Assembly: GCF_002572525.1 (NCBI RefSeq)
Contig: NZ_PDBS01000002.1
Location: 124,001 to 188,000, forward strand
Source of the DNA: Natrinema sp. CBA1119
GTDB lineage: Archaea > Halobacteriota > Halobacteria > Halobacteriales > Natrialbaceae
Direction of reading: 5' to 3'
DNA length: 64,000 nucleotides
Shown here: one piece after another, positions 15,636-25,215 of the stretch
Layout: each line of letters opens with the position of its first letter
Numbering within the stretch: the first letter of the stretch is position 1
Translations under genes and position numbers: made by a program
The notes under the pieces: generated by a model
The model's input: only the letters and a program-made list of their open reading frames with translations
Database searches by the model: none
Told to the model about the DNA's origin: nothing

Positions 15636-18524
15636 ATGGGACGACGCTTTACCACCCCGGTATTCGGCATTGAACGAGGCCCCGAATGGGTGCCAACACT
15701 CGTAGAGATAGCCAGACGACACGACGGAGAGCTAACACGCGACCAGTTTGAGGATCTCTGCCGCGAGGAGTGTCGGAAACCCGATGGAAGCCGCTACTCT
15801 TCAAGTTACATCGAACGGGCTCTCTCGACCTTCATCCAGCTTGGCGTCGTGCGTGAGAAGGACGGAACGATCACTGTGTGGGAGTTTGCCAAGGAATTTG
15901 ACGACGACGAAATCGAATATTCAGAATTTCTCTGGCGTGGGATCAAACAGAGTTGGGTTCTTGCAGGGAACTTCCCGGAGGGAATCGAGGGACTGCGACA
16001 AACACACTATGTCGTGACTCACGCTGAGGCTCCGCTTTCGAGTACAGAGATTCGCGAGCAATTGACCGAACAGTTCGATTACGAATACAATGACGCCGGT
16101 ATTCGGGGCTACCCGGAATTACTCACTCAACTCGAAGCCCTCCGTCAAACTGAGGATGGATACGTTCCCGGTCCTCGTTCGAGTACGTTCGAGGGTCGAT
16201 GGCGAGGGCGTGCCAATGTTTTCTTCAAGCTTGAACGGTGGCTCCACCATCGTGGACCGACTGTTGACGTTCCCCGAGATACGATCAAGAAAGCCTTGAT
16301 GAAGTACTACATGTATCGAGAGTCCGGTGGGTGGGGACGTCATCGGCGGCTCTATAACCGATTCCTCGAGGATTACATCCGGGAGACCTCTCGGAAGAGC
16401 GATGTTGCTAACCCCCAGATACATCTTTCGGAGGAATATCATAAGGACGAGGACCCCCGTGAAGACTTGAGAGACGATATTAAGGAGAAATTCCCTGGGA
16501 TTGATGGGCAAGAACTTGGGGGTCTGTATCCGGACACACTCGAAGACATTCTGGCAGCTGATACTGAGCAAGAAGCCCGCGAAATTCGTGCAACAGCGAG
16601 TCCGGGTATATCTAGACGCGACCTCCAAAGCCTTGTAGATGAAACTCGCGATCCCTATACGCCGCCAGCTGATTTTTCGCTGTTTGACTGGCAGCAAGAG
16701 GCTATCGACCAGTGGTTCAATGATGACGATTCTACGGCTGAAAGTGGAATCGCACAGGTAGTTACCGGAGCGGGGAAGACTGTTATGGCACTCGGTGCCA
16801 TCAATGAATGGCTCGAGAAGCATCCTGATGGGGCAGTTACCATCGTTGTTCCGACGAAGGTACTGATGCATCAGTGGCTTCGAGAATTTATTGAGAAGCT
16901 GAATGTTCCGCCCTCAGACATTGGGTGGGCAGGTAACGGGCATAAGGACTCTCACGGTGAATGTCGGATCATCGTCAGTATCGTTAACTCCGCCGTCAAA
17001 GACGACTATCTTAGGACATCACTCAGGGAAGCTAATACCGACGAACACCTCCTTGTCGCCGACGAGTGCCATCGCTACACCGGCGACGTACATTCTCAGG
17101 TGCTCAAGTATCCGAACTCGGCGACGATGGGACTGTCTGCAACCCCTCTCTCGACAATTAACCCTGAAGAGGACGAGCTCACAGAAGACGACGAACTACT
17201 ACTTGACAATCTGGGAGCGCTGTTCTATCACCTGAACTACGAGGAGGGTGTCGAACGAGGGCTTGTCTCCGAGTTCACCATTAATTACGTCGGGTTCGAA
17301 CTGACTCCAGCCGAACAACACACCTACGAACAGTTCTCGAAGAAGGTTTCCTCAGCCGTTCAGGACATCGAAGCCCGGTATAGCCACCGTTTAGGGGAAC
17401 TCCATGGAAGTTATCCGCAAAAACTCCAGACAATCCTGCAGACCTCTGACACGCCTACGCCTGCAATCTCGGACTTCTTCGAGTACACGCAGCGCCGCCG
17501 TGAGTTGATCGCCGAGGCCGTCTCTCGGCAGGCGATCACGCATCGCCTCCTCGAATCCGCCATTGAGCAGGACAAGAAGTCGATTGTCTTCCAGGAGCGC
17601 ATCAAGCAGCTTGAACAGATGGTCGCTCCGTACGATCACCGGGATGAAGAAACTCAAACTGGGAAGTACGGTTCTAAGGAAAGTGGACGCGCAGACCTCT
17701 ACCGACAGTACGAAAACGAACTTGATGAGGTAAACCGAGATCTTGAGGATCTCTTCTTCAAGGGAAGTTACGCGCCTGTGATGTACCATTCCGGCCATCA
17801 GAATGACGAATGGAACGACTGGGCCATTGAGTGGTTCCGAGACGACGGATTCGCGAACGTCATGTTGAGCGTGCAAGCACTGAAAGAGGGGGTTGACGTC
17901 CCCTCAGCAGATGTTGGAATCATCCGCGTCTCGTCAGGCAACGTTCGGGAGCGAATCCAGACACTCGGGCGTATCCTTCGGACGGGTAATGATCCCGATA
18001 TGCCCTCGACGCTCCATGTTCTCTATGCTCGGGATACAGTAGATGAACGAATCTTTGAAGAAGTTGACTGGGAAGCTGAAATCGGCGGCACTCACGAGTA
18101 CTACAAATGGGAAACCGGCGAGGAAGTGATTAAGGGTGAACTCGTTGGGCCAAGCCCTGAATTCGAACCTGACGTCTCGCCATATCAGCCCCCTGAAATC
18201 CCCGATGTCTCTGACCTTGAGCGAGGCGATCCATATGAGGGCCCCCGACGTGGCCAAACTATTAGTGTCAACGCCGAGGGACGGCCATTCCGAGATACGG
18301 AAGATGGACGCAAATTCATCACAACTCCAAAAATTGAATCAGTGGCCGAGTATGTGTACCGGCTCCGAGGCGGAGGTCGCATCATAATCAACGATGCCGA
18401 TCACATGATTACGGTCACCGAGGAGGGGCCTGTCTTCCTCGGGGTTCTGGAATCGAATTCATTCGAATATGAGGAACAGGAGGACGATGAAGTTCCAGAG
18501 AGCTTTGAGGATTTCGTGAGTTGA
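15636..18524 (+). CDS. SF2 DEAD/DEAH-type helicase with C-terminal shared module
   Basis: The protein is 962 residues. The first 340 residues include winged-helix-like segments and no known enzyme motif. The helicase core follows: Walker A VTGAGKTVMAL near 378, VADECHRY (motif II, DECH) near 474, GLSATPLS (motif III) near 497, LKEGVDVPSADV near 750 and RIQTLGRILRTG (motif VI) near 772. A C-terminal tail (about 870-960, YRLRGGGRIIIND, GPVFLGVLES) repeats the module of the two preceding proteins. It is an ATP-dependent DNA translocase, likely the motor of a four-protein system. Confidence 0.88.
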   Translation: MGRRFTTPVFGIERGPEWVPTLVEIARRHDGELTRDQFEDLCREECRKPDGSRYSSSYIERALSTFIQLGVVREKDGTITVWEFAKEFDDDEIEYSEFLWRGIKQSWVLAGNFPEGIEGLRQTHYVVTHAEAPLSSTEIREQLTEQFDYEYNDAGIRGYPELLTQLEALRQTEDGYVPGPRSSTFEGRWRGRANVFFKLERWLHHRGPTVDVPRDTIKKALMKYYMYRESGGWGRHRRLYNRFLEDYIRETSRKSDVANPQIHLSEEYHKDEDPREDLRDDIKEKFPGIDGQELGGLYPDTLEDILAADTEQEAREIRATASPGISRRDLQSLVDETRDPYTPPADFSLFDWQQEAIDQWFNDDDSTAESGIAQVVTGAGKTVMALGAINEWLEKHPDGAVTIVVPTKVLMHQWLREFIEKLNVPPSDIGWAGNGHKDSHGECRIIVSIVNSAVKDDYLRTSLREANTDEHLLVADECHRYTGDVHSQVLKYPNSATMGLSATPLSTINPEEDELTEDDELLLDNLGALFYHLNYEEGVERGLVSEFTINYVGFELTPAEQHTYEQFSKKVSSAVQDIEARYSHRLGELHGSYPQKLQTILQTSDTPTPAISDFFEYTQRRRELIAEAVSRQAITHRLLESAIEQDKKSIVFQERIKQLEQMVAPYDHRDEETQTGKYGSKESGRADLYRQYENELDEVNRDLEDLFFKGSYAPVMYHSGHQNDEWNDWAIEWFRDDGFANVMLSVQALKEGVDVPSADVGIIRVSSGNVRERIQTLGRILRTGNDPDMPSTLHVLYARDTVDERIFEEVDWEAEIGGTHEYYKWETGEEVIKGELVGPSPEFEPDVSPYQPPEIPDVSDLERGDPYEGPRRGQTISVNAEGRPFRDTEDGRKFITTPKIESVAEYVYRLRGGGRIIINDADHMITVTEEGPVFLGVLESNSFEYEEQEDDEVPESFEDFVS

Positions 18525-18558
18525 GTATCAATCCATTGATTAGGTCAAATGATCGACC

Positions 18559-18960
18559 TTAGGCAATAGCCACAACTTCCTCGTCGGTACTGGCGAGGAG
18601 AGTGGCTTCGATGTCGCTCCCGGAGAGTCGCCAGCACTCGTCGGAACTATCACAGTCCAGTTGGCTCACGACCTCGTTTTTGAACTCGGTGTAATGCGCC
18701 AGTGCGACCTCTTCATCATCCGTGTAGTCCAGTAGGAGCGCGAGTGCGAGCTGCGCTGGACCACTTCCACCGTATCCCCATTCGAAGCCCGAGGGACTGT
18801 GGTTCGCCAGTTCGAGACTCCGCTCTGGCGTGAGCTGTTCCTGGTCCGATTGTTTCTCGACGATGGCGCGGCCTCGACGACGGTAACCGACGTAGACGAC
18901 GTCGCCGTCACCCGAGGCCCGTGACTGTACGTGCGAGTGTGGGTCGCTGATTCCACTCAT
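18559..18960 (-). CDS. DUF6166 family protein
   Basis: The protein is 133 residues. VVYVGYRRRGRAIVEK, then the block GFEWGYGGSGPAQLALALLLDY and a C-terminal WRLSGSDIEATL match the DUF6166 pattern known from phages and plasmids. The central GYGGSGPAQLA segment is the family hallmark. The function is unknown. It is convergent with the helicase operon and opens the second leader-linked block. Confidence 0.85.
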   Translation of the reverse strand: MSGISDPHSHVQSRASGDGDVVYVGYRRRGRAIVEKQSDQEQLTPERSLELANHSPSGFEWGYGGSGPAQLALALLLDYTDDEEVALAHYTEFKNEVVSQLDCDSSDECWRLSGSDIEATLLASTDEEVVAIA

Positions 18961-18994
18961 AGGTCAGTTCGCGGGAGGCTTGTTCGATCACCCC

Positions 18995-19019
18995 CGCACC
19001 CCTCAGGGGGCGACAAACA
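18995..19019 (-). promoter_or_regulatory. T-box/hairpin leader element 9
   Basis: Minus strand: TGTTTGTCG box followed by stem CCCC/GGGG. It lies 34 bp before the DUF6166 start. Confidence 0.72.
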
Positions 19020-19121
19020 GCTACCAGGACTCACTTACTACGAGGATGTCGTCGAACTGTCCCCGGGCTGGATTATCGTCGAAACTCGATGCATTATCAG
19101 CCGCCAAGGGGGCAGCAGGCC

Positions 19122-19757
19122 CTAGTAATCGACCCTTTGAGCTGGCGTAAGCGAAATAGACTCGATTGCCTCACGACGGACGTCTTTCTCAAGCCCGTTC
19201 TCACTCAATAGCCGTAATACCCCTTCAGGCCCACCACGAATCGCCTGGGCACTCGCCGCGAAGCACTTCGAGCGACCATCGTCACCCCATACTTCGACGC
19301 GCAACTCTGCGCCCTCAACGTCACTGTCCCACTGCCTTTTAACGTATGTCTCCCAGCACTCGCTACAGACTGCTTCGACCTGATCCTCTAGATTCCCGGT
19401 GAATGAGTCCGGTTCGAACGATAAAGAATGATGGAGTGCATCGCTGCAAACGCGCTCAGCCCACGTGATCTCTCCTCCCTCATCCCGTTCAACTCGAACC
19501 AGACAGCCGTTCACGCCAGCGATAGAATCGTCGTTGAGATCCACGTATGGCCGATCGAGTCGATCCCGACAGTGTCGACACGTAATGTCCTCTGCTGTCA
19601 CGTCTTCATCTAGTTCGAAGTGCTCTCCCTCGATCGGTAAGCGCACGTCATCACAGAGACTCGACCATCCGAATCCGGTACTCGGGGGCATATGATTATT
19701 GTAGAAGACGTGTGTGAGCCCATCGTCAGTCGTCCAGCGGTAGGGCGTCGGGTACAT
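19122..19757 (-). CDS. Cysteine-rich hypothetical protein
   Basis: The protein is 211 residues. It has ITCRHCRDRLD near residue 60 and AVCSECWETYVKRQW near 130, two CxxC pairs that could bind zinc. The middle region (VNGCLVRVERDEGGEITW) is strand-rich and the C-terminal 50 residues are helical. The family was not recognised. It is preceded by leader element 10, whose outer arms form an unusually long inverted repeat. Confidence 0.6.
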   Translation of the reverse strand: MYPTPYRWTTDDGLTHVFYNNHMPPSTGFGWSSLCDDVRLPIEGEHFELDEDVTAEDITCRHCRDRLDRPYVDLNDDSIAGVNGCLVRVERDEGGEITWAERVCSDALHHSLSFEPDSFTGNLEDQVEAVCSECWETYVKRQWDSDVEGAELRVEVWGDDGRSKCFAASAQAIRGGPEGVLRLLSENGLEKDVRREAIESISLTPAQRVDY

Positions 19758-19763
19758 AGAGTG

Positions 19764-19808
19764 AACCTCCTACCACAGAGACAATAAAACCGACTCTAAA
19801 GGAGGTTC
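19764..19808 (-). promoter_or_regulatory. T-box/hairpin leader element 10
   Basis: GAACCTCC and GGAGGTTC at the two ends can pair, enclosing a minus-strand GGTTTTATTGTC box. It lies 6 bp upstream of the start at 19757. The stem is longer than in other copies and encloses the T-rich box. Confidence 0.5.
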
Positions 19809-19839
19809 GACAGCGCCACGATAGTGACAATCGGTTTCC

Positions 19840-20235
19840 CTACGCGAGGTGGGAGACGTCTGCAGGCTCGTCGACGTCGTCGAACTCGTCTCGCTCAACC
19901 GGCTCCCAATCGTCGCCAGGTTCCGGACTCCACCAATCGACGTCGAAGGCACCCGGCGCCCCGAGGATTTTCACCCGTGCCGAGCCATCGGGGAGGTCAC
20001 GACGTAGCTTTGCGTCGACGTGAAGGTTCCAGGCCGTGTCCGTGTCGAAGCAGGCGAGCACAGCCTCCTCATGGCCTCGCTTCTCACGCGATTCCTGTAG
20101 TTCGACCTGCGTATTGCAGTGCTTGCAGAATACTCCCTCGAAGGGAATGTGGCTGAATACCTCGTGCCCGCAGACCGGACACCAGAGGAACTCGAACAAC
20201 GCCTCGCTATGTCGGTCGATGACGTCAAGACTCAT
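19840..20235 (-). CDS. Zinc-ribbon protein (DUF7567-like)
   Basis: The protein is 131 residues. WCPVCGHEVFSHIPFEGVFCKHCNTQ (residues 18-44, in parts) is a clear CxxC-x15-CxxC zinc ribbon. It is followed by a mixed domain with VLACFDTDTAWNLHVDAK and VKILGAPGAFDVDWWSPEP. This layout resembles a haloarchaeal DUF7567-type family found on plasmids, although the family name is from memory. The function is unknown. Confidence 0.7.
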   Translation of the reverse strand: MSLDVIDRHSEALFEFLWCPVCGHEVFSHIPFEGVFCKHCNTQVELQESREKRGHEEAVLACFDTDTAWNLHVDAKLRRDLPDGSARVKILGAPGAFDVDWWSPEPGDDWEPVERDEFDDVDEPADVSHLA

Positions 20236-20246
20236 TGTCGAATCAC

Positions 20247-20290
20247 GCCCGGTTGGACCGGGTCACTCTCTCCGGCCCAGAATAGACACC
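20247..20290 (-). promoter_or_regulatory. T-box/hairpin leader element 11 (weak)
   Basis: A minus-strand GTGTCTATTCT box is followed by GC-rich pairing segments (CCCGG/CCGGG at 20248-20262). It lies 11 bp before the start at 20235 and is the least convincing copy. Confidence 0.35.
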
Positions 20291-20310
20291 AGTACTAGCG
20301 CGCTCACCGG

Positions 20311-20676
20311 TCAGCGCTCGGCGCCGTAGACGATTTTCGACCGCCCTTCGTAGCCACAGTCAGGACAGTCGAACCATCGCTGTACCTTCGCACCATCAGC
20401 AGTTTTCTGGCCGACGAGGACGTCGTCGTTCGGACACTCGGGACAGGTGAGGTCGGGCACTGGCCTGTCTCGGAGTACGTCCCGAAACGCGGTCACATCC
20501 TTCGTCTCGAAGCCCCGCGACCACACGGGATACCCATCGACGAGAATTACCGCCCGCCATGTATGGCGGTACGAATCGAGCGCTCGATGCAGGACTGCTC
20601 TGGCTCCGGTTTCCGTATTCCGATACGCCAGTCTCGGTGTCCGGCTCTCTCGCGTCCAGTTCGGGATGGGTGGCAT
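20311..20676 (-). CDS. Zinc-ribbon hypothetical protein
   Basis: The protein is 121 residues, starting MPPIPNWTRE at 20676. Longer starts overlap the upstream gene and are not used. The N-terminal part (YRNTETGARAVLHRALDSY, VILVDGYPVWSRGFETKD) precedes a zinc ribbon with LTCPECPNDDV and FDCPDCGYEGRS. It begins 10 bp after the upstream gene stops, so the two form an operon. The function is unknown. Confidence 0.7.
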   Translation of the reverse strand: MPPIPNWTRESRTPRLAYRNTETGARAVLHRALDSYRHTWRAVILVDGYPVWSRGFETKDVTAFRDVLRDRPVPDLTCPECPNDDVLVGQKTADGAKVQRWFDCPDCGYEGRSKIVYGAER

Positions 20677-20686
20677 CGTGGCTACT

Positions 20687-21178
20687 CTAGTAGTGAACGT
20701 CCGCTGGCACAATCCAGAGGTCCTCGCTCTCGTCGAGAATCCGATTGAGCTGGCCGCGATGCCGAATGCCGCTGCCATGTTCATCGTACAGGCAAACCGA
20801 TGGCCCGTCGTACGCGCCGACTTGATGGAAAGCGTGTCGGGCGAGGTCCTCGTCGCGCATGATTTCCTCGTCGCTGCGTTCGTCGAGCGCCTCCTTCACG
20901 CGGTCGAGATTCCGCTGGAACTCCTCCTTCGTGGCGTCCCATCCGCGTTCGAGCAGCTCTGTACCCTCCTCGGATTCCACAGCGGCTGCAACTGGCAGGT
21001 CACCCCAGCGCGCCGTACCAGCGACTGTCGTCTCGTCGTCGTCAAATGTGACGTAGTAGTCGAAGACAGCGCCGGCGTGTGGCACGGCGCCGACGAGTCG
21101 ATCGAACACCGTCTTTCCGGTGGCGAGTGCTTCGTCTCGGGTCGATGCTTCTACCAGGGTGTAAATGACCATGTGCAT
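20687..21178 (-). CDS. Haloarchaeal hypothetical protein with GSGI motif
   Basis: The protein is 163 residues, with ATGs at 21178 and 21172. It starts with a ferredoxin-like strand-helix pattern (VIYTLVEASTRDEALATGK). It has an amphipathic middle (EEFQRNLDRVKEALDER) and ends YDEHGSGIRHRGQLNRILDE and LWIVPADVHY. The same ending occurs inside the 27107-28000 protein (YDETGSGIHDEERLETLLE, IWLVPA). The function is unknown. Confidence 0.65.
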   Translation of the reverse strand: MHMVIYTLVEASTRDEALATGKTVFDRLVGAVPHAGAVFDYYVTFDDDETTVAGTARWGDLPVAAAVESEEGTELLERGWDATKEEFQRNLDRVKEALDERSDEEIMRDEDLARHAFHQVGAYDGPSVCLYDEHGSGIRHRGQLNRILDESEDLWIVPADVHY

Positions 21179-21234
21179 CGGTTTTCACCTTAATCTGCCG
21201 ACGCACGCGACTGCACTCCGCGTCACTGCTTGGT

Positions 21235-21270
21235 GCGCCGGCACCCATCGCCGGCGCACAATAAACACTG
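21235..21270 (-). promoter_or_regulatory. T-box/hairpin leader element 12
   Basis: Minus strand: GTGTTTATTGT box followed by stem GCGCCGGC/GCCGGCGC, an 8-bp perfect stem. It lies 56 bp before the start at 21178. Confidence 0.72.
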
Positions 21271-21286
21271 CCGGAATATGCGTTTA

Positions 21287-21724
21287 CTAGGCTTCGTCTC
21301 TTTCCGACCCAGTGACCTCCTCGACGGTGATCGTCAGGTCACCGGATTCGTAGTCGGCCTGGAAATCGACCGCAAACGTCTCTGACTCGTAGGCGGCATG
21401 GTAGGCGCGATGCCGTTTGAGTGTCCCAGTCGCTTTGAAGTGGAAGAACGCCGCTGCGGTGTACGGTTTGCTGGCGGTTTCGACCTGTGCTTCGATCGAC
21501 GCTTGCAGCGCGATCTGCGGGGTGTCGCTGTCGATTCCGGCGGCGAAGGCTCTGGCTTCGTCGACATTCGTCTTCGAATGCTCGGGCGTCTCGCCGGTCA
21601 AAATGTTCACCGGGGTTTCCGTCTCCTCGGTGAACAGAACGTCTTCGAACGTCTGCGTGCCGAGAATCGTCTCGGGGCCTAGCTCACAGTCCTCGAACGG
21701 GTCGTCGGGTGGTTGTTCGGACAT
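21287..21724 (-). CDS. Haloarchaeal hypothetical protein
   Basis: The protein is 145 residues, starting MSEQPPDDPF at 21724. A longer frame from 21805 reads through the leader and is rejected. The C-terminal half is strand-rich (AAFFHFKATGTLKRHRAY, DYESGDLTITVEEV) and the N-terminal half is acidic. The family was not recognised. It is one of the leader-linked genes. Confidence 0.62.
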   Translation of the reverse strand: MSEQPPDDPFEDCELGPETILGTQTFEDVLFTEETETPVNILTGETPEHSKTNVDEARAFAAGIDSDTPQIALQASIEAQVETASKPYTAAAFFHFKATGTLKRHRAYHAAYESETFAVDFQADYESGDLTITVEEVTGSERDEA

Positions 21725-21732
21725 GGAATCAC

Positions 21733-21772
21733 GGAGCCCCACGAGGGGCTCAGTCCTACAGCCCCCGATAAA
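21733..21772 (-). promoter_or_regulatory. T-box/hairpin leader element 13
   Basis: Minus strand: CGTTTATCGG box followed by stem GAGCCCC/GGGGCTC, 7 bp and perfect. It lies 8 bp before the start. Confidence 0.68.
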
Positions 21773-21808
21773 CGACTCCTCTGCACCCGCCAAGGGGTTG
21801 GTCACCAG

Positions 21809-22189
21809 TCACTCGTCGATCGGGTCGAGTCCGCTGAGATCGGCGTGTAGGACTTCGCCGTCGCGAACGACGTATCGTGTGGCGAGGACCGGGAAGCGAC
21901 ACTTCGTGTACCCGGCCGTCTGGATATCGAGTTCCTCATCGCCATCGATGTACTCGGCGAGCTGCCGGAGGAACTCGTGGGTCACGATCCCACCCTCGTA
22001 GTCGGGGAGACCGTTTTCACGCGCTTCGTATACCTCGAAATCGTCGTAGCCCCAGATGATGAGTTCGCCTTCCTCGTCTACCTCCCAGTTGAGGGTCTCG
22101 AAGCAATAGCTCTCACAGAGCTGACGGACTGCTTGTGCGTCCGATACGATCGCGCCGGTCGACGTCGTCGCTGCTTGGAGTGTTGCCAT
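21809..22189 (-). CDS. Haloarchaeal hypothetical protein
   Basis: The protein is 126 residues. It has LCESYCFETLNWEVDEEGE followed by LIIWGYDDFEVYEARENG, a helix FLRQLAEYIDGDEELD and a strand pair RYVVRDGEVLHADL. It is acidic with two cysteines close together. It is a small mixed fold, and no family was recognised. Headed by leader element 14. Confidence 0.65.
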   Translation of the reverse strand: MATLQAATTSTGAIVSDAQAVRQLCESYCFETLNWEVDEEGELIIWGYDDFEVYEARENGLPDYEGGIVTHEFLRQLAEYIDGDEELDIQTAGYTKCRFPVLATRYVVRDGEVLHADLSGLDPIDE

Positions 22190-22214
22190 CGGTTGTACTC
22201 GGGGGCGTTTTCCT

Positions 22215-22244
22215 GCCCCTCACCCTTCAGGGGATTACAAACTC
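22215..22244 (-). promoter_or_regulatory. T-box/hairpin leader element 14
   Basis: Minus strand: GTTTGTAAT box followed by stem CCCC/GGGG with a GGGTGA loop. It lies 25 bp before the start at 22189. Confidence 0.72.
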
Positions 22245-22292
22245 TCCCTCTACGGTGAATCTGGAAGAAGCGCCGCTCGACGGTTTGTATAG

Positions 22293-22442
22293 TCAGGACT
22301 CTATCTGGATGTTGGCCTCTTCCGTGGCAGCTGGTCGAGTAAGGAGACTCACCTGCTCCAGGAGCGTCATCGCTGCGTCGATACTGCTGAGATTGCTGAG
22401 AGCGCGGTGCATCTGGTAGCCGGGTGTATTTCGTGGGTCCAT
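22293..22442 (-). CDS. Small 49-residue hypothetical protein
   Basis: The ORF runs from ATG at 22442 (MDPRNTPGYQMHRALSNL) to TGA at 22293. It is a single helical segment (SSIDAAMTLLEQVSLLTR) with an acidic tail. Support comes from leader element 15 seven bases upstream, exactly as for the larger neighbours, and from lack of overlap with other genes. The function is unknown. Confidence 0.55.
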   Translation of the reverse strand: MDPRNTPGYQMHRALSNLSSIDAAMTLLEQVSLLTRPAATEEANIQIES

Positions 22443-22449
22443 GTGTACG

Positions 22450-22476
22450 CCTCCGCCGATTTGCGGCATAGAACAA
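22450..22476 (-). promoter_or_regulatory. T-box/hairpin leader element 15
   Basis: Minus strand: GTTGTTCTATG box followed by stem GCCGC/GCGGC-like pairing. It lies 7 bp before the small ORF at 22442. Confidence 0.55.
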
Positions 22477-22624
22477 CTTATTGTACGTGCGCAGGCCGTC
22501 GTAGCTTGGGTGACCAGAGATAACCCGGCTGTACCTGAACCGATTTACGGTCTGGAGACACTAGGACGACTCCAGGCTGATACAGAGCGAAAGAAGCAAC
22601 GGTACCGTTCTGGCTCTATTGTGA

Positions 22625-25215
22625 CTATTTCCAGCGAAGGAATCGTTCTCGAACCACGAGGAGCGACGGTAACACGGTGACACAGCTCACGAACGCGAAG
22701 ATGATACTCAACCCAGTCACGAGGCCGAAACGGTGGAGCGGCGGGGAGAGTGCGAGTGCGAGGACGCCAAAGCCCGCTGCCGTCGTCGCTGCACTCCCCA
22801 GCAGCGCACCGCCAGTCCCAGTGACTGCAGCTACCAGCGATTCGTTGAGCGACGTTCGGCGCTCACGCTCGTCGACGAATCGCTCACCGAGGTGGATGCT
22901 GTAGTCGACGCCGAGCCCGATGGCCAAACTCGTGATGACGACTGTCTCGCTGTTGAACGGGATGTTGAGCAGTGCCATTGTGCCGAGCAACCACGCGAGC
23001 GCGAGGAGGACGGGGACGAGCACCACGACCGCGAGCCCTGGTGCGCGGTACCGCCACCAGTACAGGCCAATAAGGAACGTCAGGATGACCCCCAGCGTCA
23101 CGGCGAATCCCTCGACGAGCGTCTCGAACAGGGCGCTCTGGACGACAGCGGTGATGACCGGCCCACCTGTTGCAACGGCTGTTACCGGTGCATTCGATTC
23201 GATACCCGCCGCGACTTGTCGCACGTCGCTGGCGATCGATTGGGCTGCCGCGTCGGTCTGCACACCGACGAGCAACCTGGCTGTCGCATACGACCCGTTC
23301 TCGGTACGATAGAGGACTGTCGACGACCGGTCGGGGCGGCGTCGTACACGAGGTCGTAGACAGACGCGACATCCTCGTCCGGGAGGCCATCACTATCCGA
23401 GTCGCGCGCATCGATTGCGCTGGCGACGGTCTGATTCTCGGCCGCGACCGAACGGAGAACAGACGCCGGACTCTCGACCGCGGCCGTGCCGTCCGACTGC
23501 ATGGCGATCGTTCCATCTCGACTCGTATACGAGGACGTATTGTCGGTTGCAGTGAGCACTGCCGGCGCGGTCACGTTCCCGCGTATCAGTATCTGGGCCT
23601 CCGATCCCTGTCCGCGTTGACGGAAGTTGTCGCTCAGATACTCGAGATTCTCTCGGACGTCGTACTCGGCTGGGGCGAACGGTTCCGGAAGCGACTCCAT
23701 CCACCCTGGGGCATCCTCCGGCAGGAAGTCCGCCTGGTTGAACTCCGTATCGAGGCCAGTCGCACCGTAGGCACCTGCCGAAGCCAACAACAGTGAGACG
23801 ACGAGAACGGCGATCGGTGCGCGTCGTGAGAGAGTCGCAGTACCCGAGAGCACACGTCGAATTGGCCCTGAGCCGACTCCAAACGCTGTCTGCTGGCGGT
23901 CACGGCCGAGTCGAGCGAGGAGTTGTTCGACTTCGAGTTTGACGGCCGGGACGAGTGCCGCGAAGACAACGAACATCGCGATGATACCGGTCGCGCTCAG
24001 GAGCGCGAAGTCCTGAATTGACCCGAGCGGGCTGACGTAGTTCGATAAGAAGCCAATCCCGGTCGTGAACGCAGCGGCGGCCAGCGCAACGACAACACCG
24101 GCGATCCCCGCCCGCATTGCAGTGGTCGGATTCCGTCGGCTATCGGAATCAGTATCGGTGCCGTGATCCCCCGTTCGCGCCTCGCGATAGCGCATAACGA
24201 CGTGGAGCGAGTAGTCGATACTCAGTCCAATGAGCAGGAACGGGACGGCGATGAGTATCGAACTGGACGGGATTCCGAGCCAGCCCTGGATACCCTGGAG
24301 CCACACCATCACCGCGCCGATCCCGAACAGGCTGACGAGCACGTCGACCACGTCGCGGTAGGCGATACCGAGGACGACGAGCAGGAGGACGAGAGCGACG
24401 GGGGTGATGATGAGGAAGCTGTCGCCGATGGCCTGCGAGGACGCCTCGTCGATGATGCCCTGTCCGAAGACGAACGCGTCGGCATCGTCGAAGCGCTCGT
24501 CGACCAGGGAGGCGATAGCCACTTGCGCATCGTACGCCTCCTGGGGCGTTTCGCTAGCGCCGCCACTGTTGTCGGATTGGAAGACGAGTGTCAGTCTCGC
24601 GTCGGCGCTCGTTGCGCCGGGTTCGTAGTCCGACGGCAGGAATGTGGTCGGGTCACGGTCAGGGGCGGTCGAATCCGAATTGAGTAGTCGAGTGAGTAGT
24701 GCATCAACCTCCTCGTCTGAGCGTGATTCGAGCGCCTCGATCTGTTGGTCGAGTGTCGGCGCTGGTGGCTGCCCGTTCCGACCGGCGGAGGTTGTGTCGT
24801 TTGTCCCGTTCCCAGCCGTTCGGGCTTCGAAGTAGGCCGCAGTCGCCACGATGTTCTCGAGACCGCGGAGCCCCGACTCCGCTCGGAGCGTCGTATTGAT
24901 GGCTTCGTTCTCACGCATCTCCTGCTGGAGTCGGAGGCTCTGCAGTAACGACTCGCGGGTGAGCACGTCTCCACCCTTGTCTCTGACGACGATCTGTGTG
25001 ACCACCGCATCGTCCGTTCCGTACGTCGATTCGATCTCCTCAAGCGCTGCCTGTTCCTCGGAGTCGATGCCCGCCCGTCCGATACTGCCGTCTTCACTGG
25101 TGCCGACCACCGCGCCAGCGCCGACGATCGCCGTGAGGACGAGCAACAGGACGATGATGAGTTTGCTCCGCGAGACGAGCGCGTCCGCGTATCGAGACGG
25201 CAAATTCCGTTTCAT
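22625..25215 (-). pseudogene. MMPL/RND-type exporter, single frameshift
   Basis: The first frame (25215 down to about 23337) has a signal-anchor helix, an extracytoplasmic domain and helices with GLSIDYSLHVVMRYREA near 335. Downstream, from about 23332 to 22625, the second frame supplies the matching second half: LLVGVQTDA, six helices with GLGVDYSIHLGERFVDE. Two six-helix halves with a GxxxDY motif each are the RND/MMPL pattern. The frames meet at the G4 run 23333-23336, where one more G restores a protein of about 860 residues. It exports lipids or hydrophobic compounds in known relatives. Confidence 0.88.

Noticed and set aside
22441-22680. Plus-strand frame of 79 residues
   Set aside because: It starts across leader element 15 and ends inside the MMPL gene with no conserved pattern.
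22733-23359. Plus-strand frame of 208 residues inside the MMPL gene
   Set aside because: It is the antisense shadow of a membrane protein gene that is clearly coded on the other strand.
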